DNA of 64,000 nt from Lutimonas halocynthiae (GTDB lineage Bacteria > Bacteroidota > Bacteroidia > Flavobacteriales > Flavobacteriaceae). A model generated the notes under the pieces. That model saw only the letters and a program-made list of their open reading frames with translations, was not told the origin of the DNA and ran no database searches. Where the stretch lies: assembly GCF_030409835.1 (NCBI RefSeq), contig NZ_JAUFQO010000003.1, forward strand, positions 1-64,000. The letters are read 5' to 3'. The position numbers and the translations under genes were made by a program. Positions 1-9,048 of this stretch are shown here, piece by piece (position 1 is the stretch's first letter; every line of letters starts with the position of its first letter).

Positions 1-44
1 GCTGATGGTACTGCCCCTGGGTGGGAGAGTAAGTCGTTGCCTTT
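1..44 (+). rRNA. rrf: 5S ribosomal RNA, 3' end (partial)
   Basis: The first bases read as the 3' end of a 5S rRNA: a GATGGTACTGC stretch, then GTGGGAGAGTAAGTCG, the usual 3' part of the molecule in Bacteroidota. Only about 44 nt are inside the window; the rest of the molecule, and presumably the 23S and 16S genes, lie to the left. A terminator hairpin follows directly, which fits the end of an rRNA operon. The exact 3' end is uncertain by a few bases. Confidence 0.85.
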
Positions 45-50
45 CTTCTA

Positions 51-84
51 AACCTCTAACATATATATGTTAGAGGTTTTTTTA
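51..84 (+). terminator. Intrinsic terminator of the rRNA operon
   Basis: A perfect 10-bp stem (51-60 pairs with 69-78) encloses an alternating AT loop and runs into a T tract. It sits just after the 5S 3' end and should end rRNA transcription. Confidence 0.9.
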
Positions 85-230
85 TGCCCTGAAGCCAAGA
101 ACCCTGAGGTGATCGCAGGTGAGGTGATGAGTTCCGATCACCTCACCTGCGAACGCCTCGCAAGTGAACCCTTCAGCTCCGAAGCCTTCACCTCCGAGCG
201 GCTCGCAAGTGATTTACAAAAAAAAATATC
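85..230. repeat. GC-rich repeat patch with perfect 15-bp inverted repeat
   Basis: This non-coding stretch is markedly richer in G and C than its surroundings. Bases 114-128 and 137-151 form a perfect 15-bp inverted repeat around an 8-nt loop. Direct repeats follow: 154-167 and 199-212 match at 13 of 14 positions (CTCGCAAGTGA core), and 171-182 and 186-197 match at 11 of 12. No T tract follows the large hairpin, so it does not look like a terminator. The remaining bases up to 372 are AT-rich and show no gene; they probably hold the leader of the BON-LysM gene. The patch could be a REP-like dispersed element. Confidence 0.6.
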
Positions 231-372
231 AAATTGATTTTGTTTTATGTTAACTTTATGCTTGGTTTAAAATTCACCTTTATCAATAGGTTAAAGGAGT
301 ATTAACTACTAAAGCTCAAGGCCTATATTTAAGGTATCAGAGGCATAATTTATTAATTTAAAAAATATACAA

Positions 373-831
373 ATGGGATTAATTTCATTCTTAAAAGGAG
401 CAGGAGAAAAAGTTTTTGGTAAAAGCGACGAGACCCTTGAAAAGGAAAAAGCTGAGGCAATTGTAAAGCATATTAATAAGTATGGTTTGAATGTAAAGGA
501 TTTAGCCGTTACAGTAGAAGGTGAAACGGTAACATTAAATGGAGAAGTTTCGAGTGTTTTGGAAAGAAATAGAGTTGTGGTGGTAACAGGGAATGTTGCG
601 GGAATAAGTTCAGTGAATGATAACCTTGTTCTAAATGTGCCTGAACCTGAAGTGGTTGAGCCTGAAAAGCAGTATTACACTGTTGTAAGCGGAGATTATT
701 TATCTAAAATATCAAAAAGGGTTTATGGTGATGCGATGAAATACAACATTATTTTTGAAGCAAATAAACCAATGCTCACAGACCCTGATAAAATATATCC
801 AGGACAGGTTTTGGTTATTCCAGCATTATAA
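373..831 (+). CDS. BON and LysM domain protein (Kbp/YgaU-like)
   Basis: A 152-residue protein with a BON domain (about residues 27-88) followed by a LysM domain (about 101-150, containing YTVVSGDYLSKIS and PGQVLVIP). Order and length match the Kbp/YgaU family; E. coli Kbp is a cytoplasmic K+-binding protein of about the same size. There is no signal peptide, which agrees with a cytoplasmic protein rather than a peptidoglycan binder. The start ATG is followed by MGLISFLKGAGEK, the usual N-terminus of the family. It is a single gene with AT-rich flanks. The fold assignment is strong; the K+-binding role is inferred from the family. Confidence 0.85.
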   Translation: MGLISFLKGAGEKVFGKSDETLEKEKAEAIVKHINKYGLNVKDLAVTVEGETVTLNGEVSSVLERNRVVVVTGNVAGISSVNDNLVLNVPEPEVVEPEKQYYTVVSGDYLSKISKRVYGDAMKYNIIFEANKPMLTDPDKIYPGQVLVIPAL

Positions 832-1038
832 ACTGGCTGAACTTTTATTTTTTTAATGAGAAGCTAAGTGAATTTATTTTTATGGTTTTAAGGAATCAAA
901 TAAAAATGAAATATACTAGGACTTCATTATTGCCTTATTTGAGTACAATCTAATTTGATTCATTAAGACACGTTCGATGGGAATTCTTTTCTGATCGGTG
1001 GTGTCTTATACTTTTGAAAGCCCAATAAAACAAACTTT

Positions 1039-2127
1039 ATGCATTTTAAACACTCTATTTTTTTCTTTTTAGCACTAATCACCTTTAGTTCTTCTTGTGC
1101 TCAAGAACTGACTTTTGAAGAATACAACCCAACTTCTACTCTTGTAGTACCAGGAAACGTAATATTGAAAGCCAAGTTTCCCTTTATTGATATTCATGGA
1201 CACCAATACAGAATGCCGGAGCAAGATCTTGGCCCGGTGGTAGCCGCTATGGATACATTGAACATGGGCATAATGGTGAACCTGAGCGGAAGATCAGGTG
1301 ATCAGCTGATTCAGTCTGTCAAGAATATTAAGGATCATTACCCAAATCGATTTGTTGTTTTTGCTAATATTGATTTTGAAGGCGTTGGCACTGATAATTG
1401 GACAGAGAAAACAGTGAATCAATTAGAGAAGGACATTAATAATGGTGCCAGAGGCTTAAAAATTTATAAGAGCCTTGGAATGCGATATAAGGATACTGAT
1501 GGAAATAGAGTGGCTATAGATGATAAAAGGTTAGATGCTATTTGGGCAAAATGTGGTGAAATGGGTGTGCCTGTTCTTATTCATGCAGCCGATCCAAAAT
1601 CATTTTGGGATGACTTTGATGGTGATAACGAACGCTGGTTAGAATTAAAGACGCATCCAAGGAGAAAAAGAAGTGATTCAGATCCGGCCTCTTGGGAACA
1701 GATCATAAAAGAACAACATCAAATGTTTAAGAAACACCCGAAAACAATTTTTGTAAATGCCCACATGGGATGGTACGCCAATAATTTAGGAAAGCTAAGT
1801 GAATTGATGGACGACATGCCGAATATGAATGTTGAAATAGGAGCAATCATTGCTGAATTAGGAAGGCAACCAAGAGCAGCTAAGCGTTTTTTTGAAAAGT
1901 ACCAGGATAGAATTCTATTTGGGAAAGATAGCTGGAAACCAGAAGAATTCCCAACTTACTTTAGAGTGTTAGAATCTGATGATGAATATTTTCCATATCA
2001 TAAGAAGTATCATGCTTTTTGGGCGATGTATGGTTTAGATCTTTCAGATGAAGTTTTGAAAAAAGTGTATTATAAAAATGCCTTAAGAATTGTTCCAGGA
2101 TTGGATAGTAGTTTGTTTCCTGAGTAA
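1039..2127 (+). CDS. Amidohydrolase-family lipoprotein (TIM-barrel metal hydrolase)
   Basis: A 362-residue protein with a lipoprotein signal peptide (hydrophobic 6-16, lipobox ending at Cys20). The mature part looks like an amidohydrolase-related TIM barrel. A DIHGH metal motif (His53, His55) opens the barrel, later strands carry GARGLKIYK, VPVLIHAADP and FVNAHMGW with candidate Lys and His ligands, and an ILFGKDSW strand supplies the late Asp. It is likely a periplasmic or outer-membrane-anchored hydrolase or decarboxylase-type enzyme; the substrate cannot be told. The gene is convergent with the next one, with only 10 bp between the stops. Confidence 0.75.
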   Translation: MHFKHSIFFFLALITFSSSCAQELTFEEYNPTSTLVVPGNVILKAKFPFIDIHGHQYRMPEQDLGPVVAAMDTLNMGIMVNLSGRSGDQLIQSVKNIKDHYPNRFVVFANIDFEGVGTDNWTEKTVNQLEKDINNGARGLKIYKSLGMRYKDTDGNRVAIDDKRLDAIWAKCGEMGVPVLIHAADPKSFWDDFDGDNERWLELKTHPRRKRSDSDPASWEQIIKEQHQMFKKHPKTIFVNAHMGWYANNLGKLSELMDDMPNMNVEIGAIIAELGRQPRAAKRFFEKYQDRILFGKDSWKPEEFPTYFRVLESDDEYFPYHKKYHAFWAMYGLDLSDEVLKKVYYKNALRIVPGLDSSLFPE

Positions 2128-2137
2128 TTTTAAAAGT

Positions 2138-5100
2138 CTATTGTTTTAAAATCGCAGTAGAAATAATTTTAGATCCTTCATTAATTTTTAAAAAATAAAG
2201 GCCGGATGGCTTCTTTGTAAGATCCAGCGCAAAGTTTGTAACAGTGATATCATCTACTTCATAAATTAACCTTCCTGTTACATCATACACACTAAGCTGC
2301 ATAGAATCAAAACCAGGCCGTTGAATGTAGAAGACCGATGAAGATGGATTTGGATATAACTTGAAGTTGTTTTTGGCAAAATCATCTGTTGCCAGAATTG
2401 CACTGGCAGCTATGCTAAAATTATCAATAGCTACCCCTTCACCATTTTCTGCTTGATCTGAAGCAAACACAAATCTGAAAATGATATTAGGTTGATCACC
2501 CAATCCTTCCAGGTTAAAGCTGTATTCTTTAGCTGTTAAATCTGATCCGGTCCATTGTTTACCCACAGTAATCGTCCTTTGTGGATCTATGAAGTTACTG
2601 TTATACCAGTTAGGGTCATCTGCTGTCCCTAGAATTTGCCAGGTATGACCTTTGTCAATAGTGTATTCCATGTAAAGAACATCCCAGTTTAATTCAATGT
2701 CATAAACCATATCAAAAGTAAGCATCGGATTTTCAAGTCTGCTAAGGTCATAGCAAGGTGATATTAAATAGCTTGTTGTTTCATCTGAATAGTTTCCATT
2801 GGCATTGGTCACATAAACTTGATTAAATTTATCCTTAAATTTTTGACTGGTAGCTTCTGTTCTTTCCCAAAGCCCATTTGAATCGCCTAAAGTTATTTCA
2901 AGCCATTCATCTTCATTGACATCACCAAAGGTGTTTACATATTGACCTTCACCTAAATTATTGGAAGTAAAAGAGGCATAAAGTCTATTGTTGTCATTGA
3001 ATGCATCATTTGTAACTGTCGTTTCAACGCTAAGGCTATGATTTCCTAAGCTCACTTGACTATTGTTTGGTAATTCAATTTCTTTGACTTCATCAGGCCC
3101 GATTTCTCCTTCAAATAAATATTCAAAGGGTGAATCATCAACCATATATGCAATTGAAACTGAGTTCAATGTATTAAGCCCATTGTTTTTGACGGTTACA
3201 ACCGGGGTTATTCCGCCACATTGAACAGAATTATTTGTATTGATACTGAGTAAGCTGATATCAGTATTTGCCTTAGCGACTTCAATCGGAGATTGAAAGA
3301 CCCCTCGGCCATAAGTTCCTACGCTTATTAATTTGTCCTCTATATTTATTTCAATGTCGTAAACAGGTGCATTAGGCAGGCCTTTATCAAAGGCTTCCCA
3401 CTCGGTCATGTTATCATTCATATGATAAACGCCAATATTGGTACCTAAATAGATATCATTATGCAGGCTTTGGTTTTGATGCTTAATGACCAATTTAGAA
3501 TCTTCGGGAAGGTTTGCAGAGATGTTTTCCCAGTTTATTCCTCCATCCTCAGATTTAAAGACACTTCCGTCGCTTCCGGCGGTTGTCAGGTAAATTATGT
3601 TTTCGTTCTGATGATTGATCTCCAGAGAACTGATTAAGGATGTAAAACTCACGGCTAATTTCTCAAATGAGACACCGTTGTCATCACTTTTATACAATTT
3701 GTTGACACGTGAAGCGAACATGATACTATTATTGGATGGAGCAATTGATAGATTGTCAAGATCACCGCCAAAATCATCCGAGGAAACGCTTTCCCACGAA
3801 TTGTTCACGAGGCGATAAACTCGGGAGTATCCTGCATAAAGATTTCCTCTTCGGTCTGCAACCAAAGGAGTAACCCAATTCCCTCCGCTGTCATCATTTT
3901 CATTATCCACTTCTTCTTTTGGAGCCTCAGTGATCGTTCCTCCTTCTGTTTTACCTCCATTATAGGTGATATTTAAACTTCCTCCGTATTGGCTAAAGCC
4001 ATAGAATACATTTTCATCGTTAGGGTCAACCACGCAATCCATACCATCTCCACTATGATATTGATGCCATGTTTCATCACTGTAGGCAAAACCTCCGTTG
4101 TCTTGGAGACCACCAACAATTCGACCTGCATTACTTCTTGCCGTTGATATCTTATAATATTGACTGATACTTAAACTTTCTGAAAGATCTGTAAACGAAT
4201 TCGCGTCGTTTGAAGAGCTGTAAATACCACCATCAGTACCGGCAAATAACCGCCCGTTGAAGTATCTTAAAAAATGAATATCAGCATGGGTGTAAGCAGG
4301 ATCCGAGGGGTCCCACCATCTGTTTTTTTGGATAAAGGTATCTCCTCCATCTCTTGATTTCCATATGTCAAGTGTTCCGACAATAACAATATTTTCATTT
4401 ACAGGGCTGACCGTTAAAGCCATATCATACCAGGCTTGTTGACTTCCACCAAATATGTCTTCCAAGACGGCAGTTTTTTTAAAGCTTTCACCGGAATCGT
4501 CAGATTTGTATAATCCTTGAAAAGTATTATCAACATTTGCACTTAGGATATAAATGATTTCTGAATTCGCGTCGCTGACATCAATAGCAAATCGCCCGGA
4601 AGTTTGAGGGAGTTCGCTGCTAATTACCTCAAAGGTGTTACCTCCATTTGTCGATTTATAAAATTTAGAGCGACTCACGGCGTAAACCGTGTTTGGATCA
4701 CCAGGTTTTAATTTGAAATCAACAATATTATTTGATAATTGCTTGGTCCAACTGACTGATGCATCAAGACTTTTAAACAAACCTTTGTTGGTACTTACCC
4801 AAATAATATCAGAATCTTCTGGATGAATGTAGATTTCATTGGCAACCGCATTGGTTTCTGAGAAATCTAATCCGGTTTTCGACCAAGACGATCCCTTGTC
4901 AACTGATTTTAATACGCCTACACTATAGGTGTCACGGGCATCGTCATCACCGGTTGCAATGTATATAATATCCGAATTGTTTTTATCAATGGCTATTCCC
5001 GAAACACCAATCTGCGGTATTTCATCTGAAAGAGGCGTCCAGTTTATTCCTGAATCTGTAGAGCGCCAAAGACCTCCAGCCGGAGCACCAACATAATAGG

Positions 5101-5509
5101 TTTCCGCATCATTTGGATCAATGATAAATGTGTTTACCCTTCCTTGTCCATATTTTACATTGGTTGTATAGGGGCCAATCGATTTCCAGTCGCTTATTTT
5201 ACTTTGTGTCAAGTTATTTTTCTGTTTCCAGGAATTCCAAATCATTTGGGGCGTAACCAAGGACCCGTTTTTTGAAAGCTGATTTCGCCAATGGTTTTCC
5301 CATCTCTTGAATGGTTTAAATCCACTGCCTTTCTTATTACGGTCTTTTCCTACCCAATATGCGTTAAAAGATTCGCTTAAGTTTGCTAAAGAATTGTCTT
5401 GTGAAATTTTTCGTTGATCAGATACATCTATCCATGGAGCAGCCTCATTGTACTGTCCGGTGACATTATAAAAAACAAAAAGTAAAAAAAGGGAAGTTAC
5501 TTTTCTCAT
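2138..5509 (-). CDS. Secreted sortilin/BNR beta-propeller protein with T9SS sorting domain
   Basis: A 1123-residue secreted protein. It has an N-terminal signal peptide (about 1-18). A long array of Asp-box/sortilin-type repeats follows (about 110-740), with recurring units such as GGLWRSTDSGINWTPL, GLFKSLDASVSWTK and VFKSEDGGINWEN, typical of VPS10/BNR propellers. Next come a CARDB-like Ig domain (about 765-860) and a jelly-roll region (about 880-1030). The last 75 residues (LYPNPSS, then YDVTGRLIY, then PSGLYFLKI) are a type A T9SS sorting domain. It should be exported across the outer membrane and attached or released. The propeller resembles glycosidase-like folds, but no catalytic residues can be assigned, so the ligand is unknown. 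Confidence 0.85.
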   Translation of the reverse strand: MRKVTSLFLLFVFYNVTGQYNEAAPWIDVSDQRKISQDNSLANLSESFNAYWVGKDRNKKGSGFKPFKRWENHWRNQLSKNGSLVTPQMIWNSWKQKNNLTQSKISDWKSIGPYTTNVKYGQGRVNTFIIDPNDAETYYVGAPAGGLWRSTDSGINWTPLSDEIPQIGVSGIAIDKNNSDIIYIATGDDDARDTYSVGVLKSVDKGSSWSKTGLDFSETNAVANEIYIHPEDSDIIWVSTNKGLFKSLDASVSWTKQLSNNIVDFKLKPGDPNTVYAVSRSKFYKSTNGGNTFEVISSELPQTSGRFAIDVSDANSEIIYILSANVDNTFQGLYKSDDSGESFKKTAVLEDIFGGSQQAWYDMALTVSPVNENIVIVGTLDIWKSRDGGDTFIQKNRWWDPSDPAYTHADIHFLRYFNGRLFAGTDGGIYSSSNDANSFTDLSESLSISQYYKISTARSNAGRIVGGLQDNGGFAYSDETWHQYHSGDGMDCVVDPNDENVFYGFSQYGGSLNITYNGGKTEGGTITEAPKEEVDNENDDSGGNWVTPLVADRRGNLYAGYSRVYRLVNNSWESVSSDDFGGDLDNLSIAPSNNSIMFASRVNKLYKSDDNGVSFEKLAVSFTSLISSLEINHQNENIIYLTTAGSDGSVFKSEDGGINWENISANLPEDSKLVIKHQNQSLHNDIYLGTNIGVYHMNDNMTEWEAFDKGLPNAPVYDIEINIEDKLISVGTYGRGVFQSPIEVAKANTDISLLSINTNNSVQCGGITPVVTVKNNGLNTLNSVSIAYMVDDSPFEYLFEGEIGPDEVKEIELPNNSQVSLGNHSLSVETTVTNDAFNDNNRLYASFTSNNLGEGQYVNTFGDVNEDEWLEITLGDSNGLWERTEATSQKFKDKFNQVYVTNANGNYSDETTSYLISPCYDLSRLENPMLTFDMVYDIELNWDVLYMEYTIDKGHTWQILGTADDPNWYNSNFIDPQRTITVGKQWTGSDLTAKEYSFNLEGLGDQPNIIFRFVFASDQAENGEGVAIDNFSIAASAILATDDFAKNNFKLYPNPSSSVFYIQRPGFDSMQLSVYDVTGRLIYEVDDITVTNFALDLTKKPSGLYFLKINEGSKIISTAILKQ

Positions 5510-5590
5510 TCAAGGGGAATTATAGCAGCATTTTGTTTTCCAAATATACAAAAATTTACCCGCTATGAATGGCCAGGTTAAGTGAGCATA

Positions 5591-6172
5591 TTAGTCGATG
5601 CTATCTACTTTAACAATTGTGTCTGAGGAATCAATAGAAGGTGATTCAAGAACCTCATCAACAAACTTACTGATCTCACTATTTAGCGCATCTTGGAGAT
5701 TCATATTGTTTATTTTTAAGTTTAATGCTGAAAAGGCATTGATCATATTATTATTCTCCTGCTTTACAGATTCTTCCGTAATAGTCGGTATGCTTGACAT
5801 ATCAGCCAAACGAAGCGTTTCACTATACAATACATTGAGTCTTATTTTAACTTCTGGAATATTCAGTTTTTCAACCCGGATAGAATCCTTTAGTTGTTGC
5901 GCGAGTACAGATAGTTCAACACTGTTCAAAAGCGCTTCACTTACTGTTATTTCCTGATATTGGGTAATCAGATCTTCAAAATTTTGATATTCAGGCCAGG
6001 TTGTAACCAGTTCTTTTGCCTTAGCGTTTAAAGCTATAATCGGTTTATCAGATTTGATTGTGATGAACCTTTCTTCCTTGATGGAAGTTTCATCTTGTTC
6101 ACTTTTCTCTTTGTTATTACAGGAGATGAGTACAAGAATCAGCATAAAGTATCCGATGATAATCTTTGGCAT
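5591..6172 (-). CDS. Hypothetical lipoprotein
   Basis: A 193-residue protein whose N-terminus is a lipoprotein signal peptide (hydrophobic 4-16, ISC lipobox with Cys18). The mature part is rich in Glu, Ser and Asn and predicted mostly helical, with no motif I recognise. It lies 81 bp downstream of the T9SS protein's start on the same strand, so it could be co-transcribed with it. It faces the threonine dehydrogenase gene across a 114-bp divergent spacer. Function unknown. Confidence 0.7.
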   Translation of the reverse strand: MPKIIIGYFMLILVLISCNNKEKSEQDETSIKEERFITIKSDKPIIALNAKAKELVTTWPEYQNFEDLITQYQEITVSEALLNSVELSVLAQQLKDSIRVEKLNIPEVKIRLNVLYSETLRLADMSSIPTITEESVKQENNNMINAFSALNLKINNMNLQDALNSEISKFVDEVLESPSIDSSDTIVKVDSID

Positions 6173-6256
6173 ATGACAAGTTTTGACAGCTCAAAAATAA
6201 GCATTAATCTTAAAGGATATCAAACAAGTTGCATAGTTTTTCTATTTCAGAACTCC

Positions 6257-6264
6257 TATCTTTG
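6257..6264 (+). promoter_or_regulatory. Candidate -7 promoter element
   Basis: TATCTTTG matches the Bacteroidota -7 consensus TAnnTTTG and sits 22 bases before the threonine dehydrogenase ATG. No well-spaced -33 TTTG is visible, so this is a candidate only. Confidence 0.45.
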
Positions 6265-6286
6265 CCAAGGATTTTAATTAAGAATA

Positions 6287-7228
6287 ATGGCTTCGAAAAT
6301 TTTAATTATTGGGTCGAGTGGACAAATAGGAACCGAGCTGGTTTTAAAACTCCGCCAGATATATGGAAATGATAATGTAATCGCTTCAGATATCCGGAAA
6401 GGGAATTATGAAGTAATGGAATCTGGACCATTCGAGTTTCTCGATGTCACGAACAGGAGTGATATCAAAGAGGTTCTTGATAAGCACAAGATCACAGAAG
6501 TGTATTTAATGGTGGCTATTCTATCTGTAATTGCTGAACAGAATCCACAGAAAGCCTGGGAATTGAACATGGCGTCTCTTTTTAATATTTTGGAGCTTGC
6601 TAAAGATGGAATAATAAAAAAAGTATTTTGGCCAAGTTCTATAGCCGTATTTGGCCCTGATACGCCAAAAACAAACACACCTCAAGATACTATTATTAAG
6701 CCTTCAACTGTATATGGCATCAGTAAACTGGCAGGTGAGAACTGGTGTGCATACTATAAAAGTAAATATGGCGTAGATGTTAGAAGTCTTCGGTATCCGG
6801 GTTTGATAAGTTATAAAACTACACCTGGAGGAGGCACCACTGACTATGCTGTTGAGATCTTTTATGAGGCCATCAAGAGAAAATCATACACATGCTTCCT
6901 CGAAGAGGGTACGGTTTTACCAATGATGTATATGGATGATGCAATAAATGCCACCATATCACTTATGGAGGCTGCATTACGCGATGATTATATTTCTTAC
7001 AATATTGGAGCTTTTAGTTTTTCTCCTAAAGAACTTGGAGCAGCAATTAAAAAACAAATTCCTGAATTTACAATGGGGTATAAGCCTGATTCACGCCAAC
7101 AAATTGCTGAAACCTGGCCTGAAAGTATAGACGATACTCAGGCAAAAAAAGATTGGGGTTGGGAGGCTAAAACTGACCTTGATCAAATGGTGATTACAAT
7201 GTTACAGGGGTTACACTATACTATCTAG
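6287..7228 (+). CDS. L-threonine 3-dehydrogenase, SDR (epimerase) type
   Basis: A 313-residue extended short-chain dehydrogenase. The Rossmann motif is Gly9-x-x-Gly12-x-x-Gly15, and the catalytic set is Ser117/Ser118, Tyr143 and Lys147 in a TVYGISK context. The TTDYAVEIFYEA and LPMMYMDD segments are characteristic of the NAD-dependent threonine dehydrogenases first studied in Flavobacterium and found in animals and Bacteroidota. They oxidise L-threonine to 2-amino-3-oxobutyrate on the route to glycine. The length matches the family. It is unrelated to the zinc-dependent Tdh of E. coli. The family call is firm; activity is inferred. Confidence 0.88.
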   Translation: MASKILIIGSSGQIGTELVLKLRQIYGNDNVIASDIRKGNYEVMESGPFEFLDVTNRSDIKEVLDKHKITEVYLMVAILSVIAEQNPQKAWELNMASLFNILELAKDGIIKKVFWPSSIAVFGPDTPKTNTPQDTIIKPSTVYGISKLAGENWCAYYKSKYGVDVRSLRYPGLISYKTTPGGGTTDYAVEIFYEAIKRKSYTCFLEEGTVLPMMYMDDAINATISLMEAALRDDYISYNIGAFSFSPKELGAAIKKQIPEFTMGYKPDSRQQIAETWPESIDDTQAKKDWGWEAKTDLDQMVITMLQGLHYTI

Positions 7229-7275
7229 TTAGGTTTTATATTTGTTACGTCTAAACAGACTTAAATAGAATAAGA

Positions 7276-7881
7276 ATGAAGAAGATTATAGAACAAAGTT
7301 TAAAAACAGCACATAGCTATACGGCTTATAAAGAAATGATTCTGCAATTGCTGAAGGAAGGAAAATCTACAGGGATAAATCAAAATGACGACCTGTTTCA
7401 TTTTACTAAGTTGAATAATCAAAGGATGAAACGCCTTGATAAGCAAACTAAACTGAATGAAGTTGCCTTTACAAAAGCACAGAAAATTAATAAGGACTTT
7501 ACCTGGATGGTGTTAACTGAAAGCTGGTGTGGAGATGCCGCTCAAACCTTACCTGTCATAAACAAATTTGCAGAAGCAAATGATAAAATTGACTTAAAGG
7601 TGGTCTTGAGAGATGAGAATGAAGAACTAATGAATCAGTTTTTGACCAATGGAAATAAATCAATCCCAAAATTGATCGTTGTAGATAATGCTTCGAAGGA
7701 AGTTGTAGGCTCATGGGGCCCACGTTCGGCAAAAGCAGCAAAAATGGTAAGTGATTATAAGCAAGAACACGGAAAAATTGATGCCAAATTGAAGACTGAT
7801 TTACAAAATTGGTATAATGAAGATAAAGGAATCCATATTGAAAAAGAAATGGTAGATCTTATTGAAGATTTGATAGGTTAA
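7276..7881 (+). CDS. Thioredoxin-like protein with single-cysteine WCGD motif
   Basis: A 201-residue cytoplasmic protein with a thioredoxin fold. The active-site position reads Trp84-Cys85-Gly86-Asp87, followed by the helix AAQTLPVINKFAE, and the cis-proline loop is SIPKLIVVD. Cys85 is the only cysteine, so a two-cysteine disulfide exchange is impossible within one chain. It may act by a monothiol mechanism or not be a redox enzyme. Similar WCGD proteins occur across Bacteroidota. The stop is one base before the next ATG, so the two genes are probably translated from one mRNA. Confidence 0.8.
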   Translation: MKKIIEQSLKTAHSYTAYKEMILQLLKEGKSTGINQNDDLFHFTKLNNQRMKRLDKQTKLNEVAFTKAQKINKDFTWMVLTESWCGDAAQTLPVINKFAEANDKIDLKVVLRDENEELMNQFLTNGNKSIPKLIVVDNASKEVVGSWGPRSAKAAKMVSDYKQEHGKIDAKLKTDLQNWYNEDKGIHIEKEMVDLIEDLIG

Positions 7882-7882
7882 T

Positions 7883-8350
7883 ATGCTAGTAGCCAGTAAA
7901 GATTTAACTAGTGAAGCCAAGGTCATGATTTATCCGGGAAGCCGCAAATTCTTCGCGAATGAAATGCCAGTACTTAGAGAACAATTAGATTCGTTCTGTT
8001 CCAATTTAGAAGGAATTGATATTTGTTGTAAGATTGAATATGACAGGTTTTTAATTTTTATGATCTCTGAAGCAACCGCTCTGGATCTTGACAAGCAGAA
8101 TTTACTTGTTGATTTTGTACTGAGTTTGGAGAAAAAATTTGAGATCACTTTATTGGATAAAGTAAATGTTTGTTTTAAACAAGGACAATATGTTCAGTTG
8201 AAAGAGATTCCAGCGTTTAAATTATTGATTAAAAACAAAGGTGTGTCTAAGAAAACGGTTGTTTTTGACAATATGATCAATACAAAATTTGAATATGATG
8301 AGTCATGGGAGGTTCCGGCAGGTGAAAGCTGGTTATCTCATTTTTTCTAG
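7883..8350 (+). CDS. Conserved Bacteroidota protein of unknown function
   Basis: A 155-residue soluble protein with no signal peptide or membrane segment. It has an N-terminal VMIYPGSRKF motif, a central CKIEYDRFLIFMI strand and a strongly patterned C-terminus (TVVFDNMINTKFEY, then WEVPAGESWLSHFF). From memory, such proteins are widespread in Flavobacteriia and often carry the name ABC transporter ATPase. No Walker A, Walker B or signature motif is present here, so that name is not supported. It is coupled to the thioredoxin-like gene (1-bp gap). Its TAG stop overlaps the TAG of truB on the other strand in the shared bases CTAG. Confidence 0.65.
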   Translation: MLVASKDLTSEAKVMIYPGSRKFFANEMPVLREQLDSFCSNLEGIDICCKIEYDRFLIFMISEATALDLDKQNLLVDFVLSLEKKFEITLLDKVNVCFKQGQYVQLKEIPAFKLLIKNKGVSKKTVVFDNMINTKFEYDESWEVPAGESWLSHFF

Positions 8351-9048
8351 CTCATGGTTTCATTACCTAACTGCTCCAAAAAAGATTTCAATGTGGATGC
8401 TGACTCAATTTTGAAAGATCCGCTCTTCGTTCTTCTTAATGATGATAAATGACCTCCTGAGTTTAGTTTCTCACCAAAATCATTGGCAATTGATCTGATA
8501 TAAGTCCCCTTGCTACATTCAATTCTAAAGCTAATTACGGGCATTGCAATATCAGTAATTTCAAAAGCAAAAATTTCAACTTCCCTTGCATTAATTTCGA
8601 CCTGTTCTCCTTTACGAGCCAGGTGATAAAGGCGTACGCCATCTTTTTTTAGAGCAGAATACAGAGGTGGTTTTTGCTGAATCTTACCAACAAATGATGC
8701 TGCCGTTTCCAGAAGGTTTTGTTTAGTTATGTGTTCTGTTGGATAGGATTGGTCTATTTCAGTTTCAAGATCGAATGATGGTGTGGTGCCTCCCAGGGTA
8801 ATCGTACCCGTATATTCTTTTCCTTCGGCCTGATATTCAATGATTTTTTTTGTTTGCTTTCCGGTACAAACAATTAATATGCCGGTGGCCAATGGATCTA
8901 AGGTTCCGGCATGACCCACTTTAATTTTCTTTATTTTAAATTTTTTACGAATCGCCCAGCGAATTTTATTGACAACTTGAAAGGAAGTCCAGTTAAGAGG
9001 TTTGTCAATAACGAGAACTTGCCCGTTTTTAAAATCTTCAATATTCAT
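8347..9048 (-). CDS. truB: tRNA pseudouridine(55) synthase TruB
   Basis: A 233-residue protein from the ATG at 9048. TruB converts U55 of the T loop of tRNAs to pseudouridine. The catalytic motif GHAGTLDPLATG holds the nucleophile Asp51, and LVIDKPLNWTSF at the N-terminus and the central KEYTGTITLG are family hallmarks. The open frame extends 17 codons further upstream, but those codons lie inside uppP. The ATG at 9048 overlaps the uppP TGA as TGATG, which is classic translational coupling, so I chose that start. It is the last gene of the ftsX-DUF3098-uppP-truB cluster. Confidence 0.95.
   Translation of the reverse strand: MNIEDFKNGQVLVIDKPLNWTSFQVVNKIRWAIRKKFKIKKIKVGHAGTLDPLATGILIVCTGKQTKKIIEYQAEGKEYTGTITLGGTTPSFDLETEIDQSYPTEHITKQNLLETAASFVGKIQQKPPLYSALKKDGVRLYHLARKGEQVEINAREVEIFAFEITDIAMPVISFRIECSKGTYIRSIANDFGEKLNSGGHLSSLRRTKSGSFKIESASTLKSFLEQLGNETMS

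Noticed and set aside
114-151. Large inverted repeat as a second rRNA terminator
   Set aside because: No T tract follows and a good terminator already lies at 51-84.
5598-5957. 119-codon open frame opposite the lipoprotein gene
   Set aside because: The opposite strand has a lipoprotein signal peptide and Bacteroidota-like composition; this frame has neither and is Ser/Phe/Leu-rich noise.
7883-8350. ABC transporter ATPase name for the 155-residue protein
   Set aside because: No Walker A, Walker B or ABC signature is present and the protein is too short.
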